From NCBI GenBank assembly GCA_028290385.1, contig JAQGJZ010000363.1, positions 1 through 5,615 on the forward strand: a stretch of 5,615 nt of DNA, read 5' to 3'. The position numbers were made by a program, and so were the translations under genes. Shown piece by piece: positions 1-5,272 of the stretch. Each line of letters starts with the position of its first letter. The stretch's first letter is position 1. Origin of the DNA: Enterovirga sp. (GTDB lineage: Bacteria > Pseudomonadota > Alphaproteobacteria > Rhizobiales > Beijerinckiaceae). The notes beneath the pieces are model-generated. The model ran no database searches. It worked only from the letters and a program-made list of their open reading frames with translations, and was not told the DNA's origin.

Positions 1-250
1 GATACGGCACCAGACGGCCGTTCTTCACCTCGGCGACGGAGATGGGCGAATCCTCCGTCCAGCGCGGGAAGTTCACGAAGATGCGCCCGTCCTGCGCAAC
101 GGCGACGCCGGTGACCTGATGCGGGAAGCTCGCGACCTGCTCGAGCTTGGTGGCCGCGCGCTGCTGCGCACTGGCCGGGACGGCCAGCGCCGCAGAGGCG
201 AGAACCAAGCCCAGCGTGGACGAGCGGGCGAGAGCGGAGATGGGGCGCAT
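1..250 (-). CDS. Secreted major royal jelly/yellow-family protein, N-terminal part (partial)
   Basis: The first 83 codons of a gene read leftward off the window. The start is the ATG at 250-248, supported by a GGAG ribosome binding site at 259-256 with 5 nt spacing. The product opens with a Sec-type signal peptide: MRPISALAR, then a hydrophobic core (about residues 12-24), then an ASA|QQ cleavage site after residue 28, so the mature protein should be exported to the periplasm or outside. The mature start carries TGVAVAQDGRIFVNFPRW (about residues 47-64), followed by a segment like SVAEVKNGRLVPY. That pattern is what I recognise as the beginning of the beta-propeller of the major royal jelly protein family, which bacterial annotations call L-dopachrome tautomerase-related or gluconolaconase-like. 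The family is usually about 350-400 aa, so most of the propeller is outside the window. The substrate is unknown, and the dopachrome name comes from insect yellow proteins and should not be read as an activity. It lies downstream of fumC on the same strand, separated by a hairpin. Confidence 0.75.
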   Translation of the reverse strand, partial: MRPISALARSSTLGLVLASAALAVPASAQQRAATKLEQVASFPHQVTGVAVAQDGRIFVNFPRWTEDSPISVAEVKNGRLVPY

Positions 251-318
251 GAGAGCTCCGGAAGCGCCGGACCGTCGGCGTCCACAGAACCCGAATCGCC
301 CTGGGCCGTTCCGGCTCC

Positions 319-344
319 AGGGCTGCGCGAAAAGGCGCAGCCCT
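319..344 (-). terminator. Hairpin terminator candidate after fumC
   Basis: AGGGCTGCGC (319-328) and GCGCAGCCCT (335-344) form a perfect 10-bp stem with a 6-nt loop. The stem begins 15 nt past the fumC stop codon in the direction of fumC transcription. No T-rich tract follows on the minus strand, so it is not a textbook intrinsic terminator. Strong GC hairpins of this kind at gene ends are common in GC-rich alphaproteobacteria and may stop transcription with help or protect the 3' end. It lies in the 109-nt gap (251-359) between fumC and the next minus-strand gene. Apart from that gene's GGAG site I see nothing else in the gap. The hairpin suggests the two genes are separate transcription units. 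Confidence 0.6.
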
Positions 345-359
345 ACGGGACAGGTTGCC

Positions 360-1763
360 TCAGCGGGGTGCGATCATGTCCTCCGGCCGCACGACGCGGT
401 CGAATTCTTCCGCCGTGACCAGACCGAGGGCAATCGCCTCTTCCTTCAGGGTCGTGCCGTTTTTGTGGGCCGTCTTCGCGATCTTGGCGGCGTTGTCGTA
501 GCCGATCGTCGGCGCGAGCGCCGTGACGAGCATGAGCGAGCGGTCGAGCGCGGCCTTGATGTTGTCCTCGCGCGGCTCGATGCCGACCACCAGGTTGTCC
601 GTGAAGGACACGGAGGCATCGGCGAGCAGCGTCACGGACTGGAGGAAGTTGTACGCCATCACGGGGTTGAAGACGTTCAGCTCGAAATGGCCCTGGCTGC
701 CCGCGACTGTCATGGTGGTCTGGTTTCCGAAGACCTGGGCGCAAACCATCGTGAGGGCCTCGCACTGCGTCGGGTTCACCTTGCCGGGCATGATGGACGA
801 GCCCGGCTCGTTCTCCGGCAGGGCGAGCTCGCCGAGGCCGGAACGCGGCCCGGAGCCCAGGAAGCGGATGTCGTTCGCGATCTTGAACAGGCTCGTCGCG
901 ACCGTGTTGATCGCCCCGTGCGTGAACACCATCGCGTCATGGGCGGCCAGCGCCTCGAACTTGTTCGGCGCGGACGTGAAAGGCAGGCCCGTGATCTCGG
1001 CGATCCGCCCCGCGACCGTTTCCGCGAAACCGACCGGCGCGTTCAGGCCCGTGCCCACCGCCGTGCCACCCTGGGCGAGTTCCATGAGGGCGGGCAGCGT
1101 CAGCTCGATGCGGCGGATGCCGTTCTCGACCTGCTGCGTGTAGCCTGAGAATTCCTGGCCGAGGGTCAGCGGCGTCGCATCCTGCGTGTGCGTGCGGCCG
1201 ATCTTGATGATGTGCCCCCAGGCCTGCGCCTTGCTGTTCAGGGCGTCGCGGAGCTTGCGGAGCGCCGGCAGGAGCCGGTGCACGACCTCCTCCGCGCAGG
1301 CGATGTGCATGGCCGTCGGATAGGTGTCGTTCGACGACTGGCTCAAGTTGACGTGGTCGTTCGGGTGAACGGGCTTCTTGGAGCCCATCTCGCCGCCGAG
1401 CATCTCGATCGCGCGGTTCGAGATCACCTCGTTCGCGTTCATGTTGGACTGCGTGCCGGAGCCCGTCTGCCAAACCACGAGGGGGAAATGGTCGTCGAGC
1501 TTGCCCTCGATCACCTCCTGGGCGGCCTTCACGATCGTCTCACCAACCTGGCGGTCGAGGCGGCCGAGCTGCATGTTCGCTTCGGCGGCCGCGCGCTTCA
1601 CGATGCCGAGGGCCCGCACCACCGCCTTCGGCTGCTTCTCCCAGCCGATCTTGAAATTGCCGATCGAGCGCTGAGACTGCGCACCCCAGTAGCGGTCCGC
1701 GGCCACTTCGATCGGGCCGAAGGTGTCGGACTCGGTGCGGGTCGCTTGGACAGGTGACATCAT
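360..1763 (-). CDS. fumC: Fumarate hydratase class II
   Basis: Encodes 467 aa, the usual length for the oxygen-stable, iron-free homotetrameric fumarase that interconverts fumarate and L-malate in the cytosolic TCA cycle. The family signature [10 protein letters not shown] is at residues 321-330. Every active-site residue known from E. coli FumC is present with a constant offset of +4: T104 in [11 protein letters not shown]133 and D136 in HPNDH, S143 and N145 in SQSSNDT, the catalytic His H192 in GRTHTQDA, the catalytic loop Ser S322, K328 and N330. This separates it from the related argininosuccinate lyases and aspartases; the close match to FumC around [12 protein letters not shown] also argues against AspA. 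Two ATGs stand in tandem (1763-1761 and 1760-1758). The purine-rich AGAAGGGG at 1773-1766 is only 2 nt from the first but 5 nt from the second, so the second may be the true start (466 aa). It is divergent from the P450 gene across 40 bp and followed by a hairpin. Confidence 0.97.
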   Translation of the reverse strand: MMSPVQATRTESDTFGPIEVAADRYWGAQSQRSIGNFKIGWEKQPKAVVRALGIVKRAAAEANMQLGRLDRQVGETIVKAAQEVIEGKLDDHFPLVVWQTGSGTQSNMNANEVISNRAIEMLGGEMGSKKPVHPNDHVNLSQSSNDTYPTAMHIACAEEVVHRLLPALRKLRDALNSKAQAWGHIIKIGRTHTQDATPLTLGQEFSGYTQQVENGIRRIELTLPALMELAQGGTAVGTGLNAPVGFAETVAGRIAEITGLPFTSAPNKFEALAAHDAMVFTHGAINTVATSLFKIANDIRFLGSGPRSGLGELALPENEPGSSIMPGKVNPTQCEALTMVCAQVFGNQTTMTVAGSQGHFELNVFNPVMAYNFLQSVTLLADASVSFTDNLVVGIEPREDNIKAALDRSLMLVTALAPTIGYDNAAKIAKTAHKNGTTLKEEAIALGLVTAEEFDRVVRPEDMIAPR

Positions 1764-1803
1764 GGCCCCTTCTGATCGCCGGCCTTCGGCCTAACTTTGG
1801 CAG
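1764..1803. promoter_or_regulatory. Short divergent intergenic region, fumC / P450
   Basis: These 40 bp are all that separates the start codons of two divergent genes. They contain the fumC ribosome binding site (AGAAGGGG on the minus strand, 1773-1766) and a small inverted repeat, GGCC-TTC-GGCC at 1781-1791, overlapping GCCGGC at 1778-1783. I could not identify a convincing -35/-10 pair for either gene inside it. At least one promoter must therefore extend into the 5' end of the opposite gene or be of an unfamiliar sigma type. The P450 ATG is preceded only by TTTGGCAG, a weak Shine-Dalgarno match. Whether the inverted repeat is an operator is a guess. Confidence 0.4.
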
Positions 1804-3222
1804 ATGATGGCCGCTTCTTCCTCCACGGCGCGTCCGGACGCAATCGAAACCGGAACGGGCCTGTTCAGGCCGCCGGCACCGCGGCCGCTGCGCCGCCCGC
1901 CCGACCTCTTCACCTTCTTCCGCTCCGCGCGCCAAAACCCGCTGGAGAGCTGGACGGAGGAGCACTTCCAGAAGCCGATCTTAGCGGCCCAGGGCGTCCT
2001 CGGCCGTGTGACGGTGCTCAGCGCCCCGGCGGCGATCCGGCAGGTCCTGGTCGACAACGTCAGGAACTACCGCAAGGACGACCTTCAGCGCCGCGTGCTC
2101 GCCCCCGGCCTCGCCAACGGCCTGTTGACGGCGGAGGGCGAGGAATGGCGCGCCCAGCGGCGAGCCCTGGCGCCCTTGTTCGCGCCACGCCACGTGGCCG
2201 GCTTCGCGGCCGCCATGGACGAGGCGGCAAAGCGGCTCGTCCGGCGGCTTCTGCGCCGGGGCGAGCGGAGCGTCGACATCGCGGTCGAGATGACCCGCGT
2301 GACGCTGGACGTGCTGGAGCGCACGATCTTCACGCATGGGCTCACGCGCGATCCCGATGCGCTCGGCCGCGCCATCACGCGGTATTTCGACGCCATCGGC
2401 CCGGTTGACCCGCTGGACGTGCTCGGCCTGCCGAATTGGCTGCCGCGCATCGGCCGCATCCGGGCCCGGCCGGCGCTGCGCTTCTTCGACGAGATCGTGA
2501 CGGAGTTGATCGCGGCCAGGAAAACCCTGATCGCTTCAGGCAAGCCTGCGCCCGAGGACCTGCTGACCCTCCTGTTGAAGGCGACCGATCCTGAAACCGG
2601 GCAGGGCCTGACGGACCTGGAGGTGCGCGCCAACATCGTCACTTTCATCGGGGCCGGCCATGAGACGACCGCAAACGCCCTGTCCTGGACGATATACCTC
2701 CTGTCCCAGGCGCCGGAGGTGCGCAGCCGCGTCGAGCAGGAGGTCGAGGCGGCGTTCGCAGACGCACCGGATGCCCCTCCTGCTCTCGAACGGCTCCCTT
2801 TCACACGGGCGGTGGTGGACGAAGCCGTTCGGTTGTATCCGCCCGTGCCCTTCATGAGCCGGGCCGCCATCCGCGAGGACCGGATCGGCAGCCTGAAGAT
2901 CCCGGCCGGATCGCTCGTGATGGTCGCGCCCTACGTGCTGCACCGGCACCGGACGCTGTGGGAGGATCCGGACGCGTTCGACCCCGACCGCTTCATGCCG
3001 GGCAGGCGCGAGGCGATCGACCGCTACGCCTACCTGCCGTTCGGGGCGGGCCCGCGCGTGTGCATCGGGGCCTCGTTCTCGCTCCAGGAGACCGTGGTGG
3101 TGCTCGCGCGCCTCGTCCAGGGGCTCAAGTTCACGCTGGCCGAGGGGCACCGCGTTGCGCCCGTGCAGCGGGTCACCCTGCGCCCGGGCGGCGGCCTACC
3201 GATGCGGATCAGCGCCCGCTGA
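1804..3222 (+). CDS. Cytochrome P450 monooxygenase
   Basis: Encodes 472 aa with every P450 landmark in order. WRAQR of helix C is at 115-119 (heme-propionate contacts). The I-helix motif AGHETT is at 284-289, with the acid-alcohol pair E287-T288 that activates oxygen. The K-helix ExxR is EAVR at 340-343. DPDRF is at 393-397, and the heme loop FGAGPRVCIG at 413-422 has C420 as the thiolate ligand. It should be an active heme monooxygenase. There is no signal peptide or N-terminal membrane anchor, so it is probably cytosolic. The proline/arginine-rich stretch at about 21-33 recalls the hinge after the anchor in microsomal P450s, and the LHRHRTLWEDPDAFDPDRF stretch resembles CYP4/CYP102-like sequences more than classical short bacterial P450s. 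There is no fused reductase, and no ferredoxin or reductase gene is in the window, so electrons must come from elsewhere. The substrate cannot be read from sequence; fatty acids or terpenoids are possibilities only. The start may be ATG 1804 or 1807. Confidence 0.93.
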   Translation: MMAASSSTARPDAIETGTGLFRPPAPRPLRRPPDLFTFFRSARQNPLESWTEEHFQKPILAAQGVLGRVTVLSAPAAIRQVLVDNVRNYRKDDLQRRVLAPGLANGLLTAEGEEWRAQRRALAPLFAPRHVAGFAAAMDEAAKRLVRRLLRRGERSVDIAVEMTRVTLDVLERTIFTHGLTRDPDALGRAITRYFDAIGPVDPLDVLGLPNWLPRIGRIRARPALRFFDEIVTELIAARKTLIASGKPAPEDLLTLLLKATDPETGQGLTDLEVRANIVTFIGAGHETTANALSWTIYLLSQAPEVRSRVEQEVEAAFADAPDAPPALERLPFTRAVVDEAVRLYPPVPFMSRAAIREDRIGSLKIPAGSLVMVAPYVLHRHRTLWEDPDAFDPDRFMPGRREAIDRYAYLPFGAGPRVCIGASFSLQETVVVLARLVQGLKFTLAEGHRVAPVQRVTLRPGGGLPMRISAR

Positions 3223-3225
3223 CGC

Positions 3226-3813
3226 TCAATTCTTCTTGCGGAAGGAATCCAGGCTGACGACCTCGGCCGTGCCGCCGCCTTCGGGAGCCGGCTCCGGCTC
3301 CTTGGGGGCCGCCTTGTCCCGCTCGGCCGATTCGCCCTTGCGGGAGGCAAGCTTGGGAACGGAATTCTTGCCCTGCGGCTTTGGCGGCGCGAGCGGGATC
3401 GGCTGGGCACCGGTGCCGGCCGATTCGCCCTCCGCTTCGTCCTCGGGCTCGGCCGGTTCGCTGGTCTCGAACTTGAGGCCGAACTGGACGGAGGGGTCGA
3501 AGAACCCCGACAGCGCATCGAACGGAATCCGCAGCCGCTCCGGGATCCCCGAGAAGGACAGCCCGACCTCGAAGCCCTGCTCCGTCACGGTGAGCGCGTC
3601 GAACTGATGCTGGAGCACGATCGTCATGTCCTGCGGGTACTTGTCCCGCAGGCGCTGCGACAAACGTACGCCGGCATGGTCGGTCCGGAAGGACACGTAG
3701 AAATGATGCTCGCCCGGAAGGCCGTCCCGCGCCGCGTCCGTGAGGACCCGCCGCACGACACCCTTGAGCGCTTCCTGCACGAGTAGGTCGTACCGGATGA
3801 GATCCGTCGACAT
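3226..3813 (-). CDS. sspB: SspB-family ClpXP protease adaptor
   Basis: Encodes 195 aa. Residues 1-116 form the SspB fold: an N-terminal helix (MSTDLIRYDLLVQEALKGVVRRVL), then strands HHFYVSF, VRLSQRLRDKYPQDMTIVLQHQF, FEVGLSFSGIPERLRIPFDALSGFFDPSVQFGLKFE. In this family the domain dimerises and binds ssrA-tagged peptides and other degradation signals. A low-complexity linker at about 117-183, rich in E, P, A and K, ends in AEVVSLDSFRKKN (183-195). By analogy with the E. coli C-terminal ClpX-binding motif (ending LRVVK), this tail is the probable tether to the ClpX zinc-binding domain. The layout of short folded domain, long flexible linker and tail motif fits alphaproteobacterial SspB. The ATG at 3813-3811 is supported by AGGA at 3823-3820, 6 nt upstream. 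It is divergent from thyA and tail to tail with the P450 (3-bp gap). It is complete, with no missing element visible. Confidence 0.9.
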   Translation of the reverse strand: MSTDLIRYDLLVQEALKGVVRRVLTDAARDGLPGEHHFYVSFRTDHAGVRLSQRLRDKYPQDMTIVLQHQFDALTVTEQGFEVGLSFSGIPERLRIPFDALSGFFDPSVQFGLKFETSEPAEPEDEAEGESAGTGAQPIPLAPPKPQGKNSVPKLASRKGESAERDKAAPKEPEPAPEGGGTAEVVSLDSFRKKN

Positions 3814-3819
3814 GGAGCG

Positions 3820-3924
3820 TCCTGAACCCTCGTCCCCAGCCAGACGGGGATCGTCGCATGAGTTGCCCAGCGGGCAGGAGCCCCGTCAAGTGGCAGGGCG
3901 GCACAGTGGTTCCGAATGCCGCCG
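3820..3924 (-). promoter_or_regulatory. Upstream region of sspB with nested inverted repeats and RBS
   Basis: Part of the 242-bp sspB-thyA gap. Reading toward sspB it holds, in order, a 7-bp inverted repeat GGCGGCA/TGCCGCC (3897-3903 and 3917-3923, 13-nt loop), a second 7-bp repeat GACGGGG/CCCCGTC (3843-3849 and 3881-3887) enclosing a small GCCC-AGC-GGGC hairpin (3865-3875), then TCCCC/GGGGA (3833-3837 and 3846-3850), and the AGGA ribosome binding site at 3823-3820. The repeats at 3846-3849 can pair with either neighbour, so the two structures exclude each other. Whether this part is transcribed is unknown, because I see no clear sspB promoter. In GC-rich DNA some such repeats arise by chance. 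Confidence 0.35.
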
Positions 3925-4005
3925 CCCGGCCGGACCTGCAGCACGGATGCGGCCAGCGCCGGCAGCGGAATCGGGGTATAGCCTCCCCCTTGTAGCGGCG
4001 CAGGG

Positions 4006-4034
4006 TTGCCGGCGCCATCCAACGCCCGGATAAG
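4006..4034 (+). promoter_or_regulatory. Candidate sigma-70-type promoter for thyA
   Basis: TTGCCG (4006-4011) and GATAAG (4029-4034) are separated by exactly 17 nt and each match four of six consensus bases (TTGACA, TATAAT). Transcription would start near 4041, about 15 nt before the thyA ATG. That leaves a very short leader whose only purine-rich stretch is GAGAGA at 4041-4046. This is the best-looking promoter in the gap, but it rests on short partial matches. Confidence 0.4.
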
Positions 4035-4055
4035 TCGGCCGAGAGATTTTCCGAT

Positions 4056-4850
4056 ATGCAGGCTTATCACGACCTCCTGCGCCGCATCCTCGCCGAGGGC
4101 ACGCGCAAGACCGACCGCACCGGGACGGGGACCATCTCCGTCTTTGGGCATCAGATGCGTTTCGACCTTTCGCAGGGCTTTCCGCTCGTCACCACGAAGA
4201 AGCTCCACCTGAAGTCGATCGTGCACGAGCTGATCTGGTTTCTGCAGGGGGACACCAATGTCGGATACCTGCGGGACAACGGCGTCACGATCTGGGACGA
4301 GTGGGCGGACGAGCGCGGCGATCTCGGGCCGGTCTATGGCAAGCAGTGGCGCTCCTGGGAGAAGCCCGACGGCGGCACCGTGGACCAGATCGCCTGGGTC
4401 GTTGACGAGATCCGGCGCAACCCCGATTCGCGCCGGCTGGTCGTGTCGGCCTGGAACCCGGCCGACCTCGACCGCATGGCGCTCGCGCCCTGCCACTGCC
4501 TGTTCCAGTTCTACGTGGCGGACGGGCGACTATCCTGCCAGCTCTACCAGCGCTCGGCCGACGTGTTCCTCGGCGTGCCTTTCAACATCGCGTCCTACGC
4601 GCTTCTGACCCACATGATGGCCCAGGCCACGGGGCTGGAGGCCGGGGACTTCGTCCACTCCTTTGGGGACGCCCATCTCTACCTGAACCACCTGGAGCAG
4701 GCCCGCCTGCAACTCGAACGGGAACCGGGCCCGCTGCCGCGGCTGACACTGAATCCCGACGTGCGCTCGCTCTTCGACTTCACCTACGCGGATGTGTCCA
4801 TCGAGGGCTACGACCCAGCCCCCGCGATCCGGGCGCCGGTCGCGGTTTGA
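4056..4850 (+). CDS. thyA: Thymidylate synthase
   Basis: Encodes 264 aa, identical in length to E. coli ThyA and alignable without offset at the active site. It converts dUMP and 5,10-methylenetetrahydrofolate to dTMP and dihydrofolate in the cytosol, as a homodimer. Visible residues are R21 in the RTGTGT phosphate-binding loop, E58 and W80, R126-R127 from the partner subunit (DSRR), the nucleophile C146 in LAPCHC, R166 and S167 in QRSAD, D169, N177 in GVPFNIASY, and H207/Y209 in GDAHLYLNH. The conserved APVAV C-terminus, which closes over the active site, is intact. The second Cys, C148, is just after the nucleophile. The start at 4056 reproduces the canonical [12 protein letters not shown] beginning; the ribosome binding site is weak (GAGAG, 10 nt away). 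It is divergent from sspB. Its product dihydrofolate needs a reductase, and in many alphaproteobacteria that gene follows thyA, but here a HEPN gene does. Confidence 0.98.
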   Translation: MQAYHDLLRRILAEGTRKTDRTGTGTISVFGHQMRFDLSQGFPLVTTKKLHLKSIVHELIWFLQGDTNVGYLRDNGVTIWDEWADERGDLGPVYGKQWRSWEKPDGGTVDQIAWVVDEIRRNPDSRRLVVSAWNPADLDRMALAPCHCLFQFYVADGRLSCQLYQRSADVFLGVPFNIASYALLTHMMAQATGLEAGDFVHSFGDAHLYLNHLEQARLQLEREPGPLPRLTLNPDVRSLFDFTYADVSIEGYDPAPAIRAPVAV

Positions 4851-5272
4851 TGCCGAGCTACTCCCGCCTGACGCTGCAAAAGCTTGCCGAATCCAAGCTG
4901 GATGATGCCAAGCTCCTGTTCGCACACGGGCGCTGTTCCAACGCCTACTATCTAGGAGGCTACTCGGTCGAACTCGGACTGAAGGCCGCTTTGACGCGCC
5001 AGATCGGCGGCGAGACCCTGCCGGATCGCCGGTTCGTCAACGACGCCTACACTCACAAGCCGGATGAATTGGTCCGTCTTGCCGGGCTCCTCCCCGCGAT
5101 CAGAGCGGAACTCGACAGCAACGCGAACTTTGCGTCCAATTGGGGTATCGTGTCCGGCTGGGAGGAAGGTTCCCGATACGAGTCGGTGGACCCGTTCAAA
5201 GCGAGCGCCTTCATGAGCGCGCTGCTGGAGCCGGAGAACGGAGTTTCCCAATGGGTGCGACGGCACTGGTAG
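4850..5272 (+). CDS. HEPN-domain protein
   Basis: Encodes 140 aa from the ATG at 4850, whose A is also the last base of the thyA TGA (a TGATG junction). No good ribosome binding site precedes it, so translation is probably coupled to thyA. An in-frame TTG at 4847 is a less likely start. The protein is all-helical in appearance. LAESKLDDAKLLFAHGR (12-28) leads into CSNAYYLGGYSVELGLKAAL (29-48), the hallmark of HEPN domains, where two long helices pack at a dimer interface. Further on are YTHKPDELVRLAGL (67-80) and SNWGIVSGWEEGSRYE (96-111), a pattern I recall from small stand-alone HEPN proteins. HEPN proteins are often RNases in toxin-antitoxin and defence systems, but the usual RX4-6H motif is not clearly present: the nearest arrangement is R61-x7-H69. 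It overlaps the next gene by 22 nt. It could be a toxin, an RNA-binding accessory protein or a non-catalytic scaffold. Confidence 0.8.
   Translation: MPSYSRLTLQKLAESKLDDAKLLFAHGRCSNAYYLGGYSVELGLKAALTRQIGGETLPDRRFVNDAYTHKPDELVRLAGLLPAIRAELDSNANFASNWGIVSGWEEGSRYESVDPFKASAFMSALLEPENGVSQWVRRHW
5240..5243 (+). promoter_or_regulatory. Ribosome binding site of the HEPN partner gene
   Basis: GGAG at 5240-5243, 7 nt before ATG 5251, inside the 3' end of the HEPN gene. It fixes the start of the overlapping gene and shows that this gene has its own translation signal, unlike the HEPN gene, which appears to depend on coupling to thyA. Confidence 0.6.

Noticed and set aside
147..1148. A 333-codon plus-strand open frame lying over fumC
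   Set aside because: It is antisense to a certain fumC, its translation is low-complexity Arg/Gly-rich with no motif, and long antisense frames are expected in GC-rich coding DNA.
2085..2870. A 261-codon minus-strand open frame inside the P450 gene
   Set aside because: Its composition is Ser/Arg/Ala-rich, as expected for a reverse-frame shadow, and the P450 motifs on the other strand are complete.
3947..4033. A short plus-strand open frame ahead of thyA as a leader peptide
   Set aside because: It is about 28 codons of Pro/Ala/Arg-rich sequence with no ribosome binding site, and it overlaps the best thyA promoter candidate.
3814..4055. A tRNA, riboswitch or folate-type aptamer in the sspB-thyA gap
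   Set aside because: I found no cloverleaf, T-loop GTTCRANYC or known aptamer core; only simple inverted repeats are visible.
3624..4496. A 290-codon minus-strand open frame spanning the sspB-thyA gap and half of thyA
   Set aside because: It is antisense to thyA and out of frame with sspB, with no recognisable domain; both genes it covers are well supported.
4847..4849. TTG as the start of the HEPN gene
   Set aside because: An ATG follows immediately at 4850 and gives the common TGATG coupling with thyA; neither has a ribosome binding site that favours the TTG.
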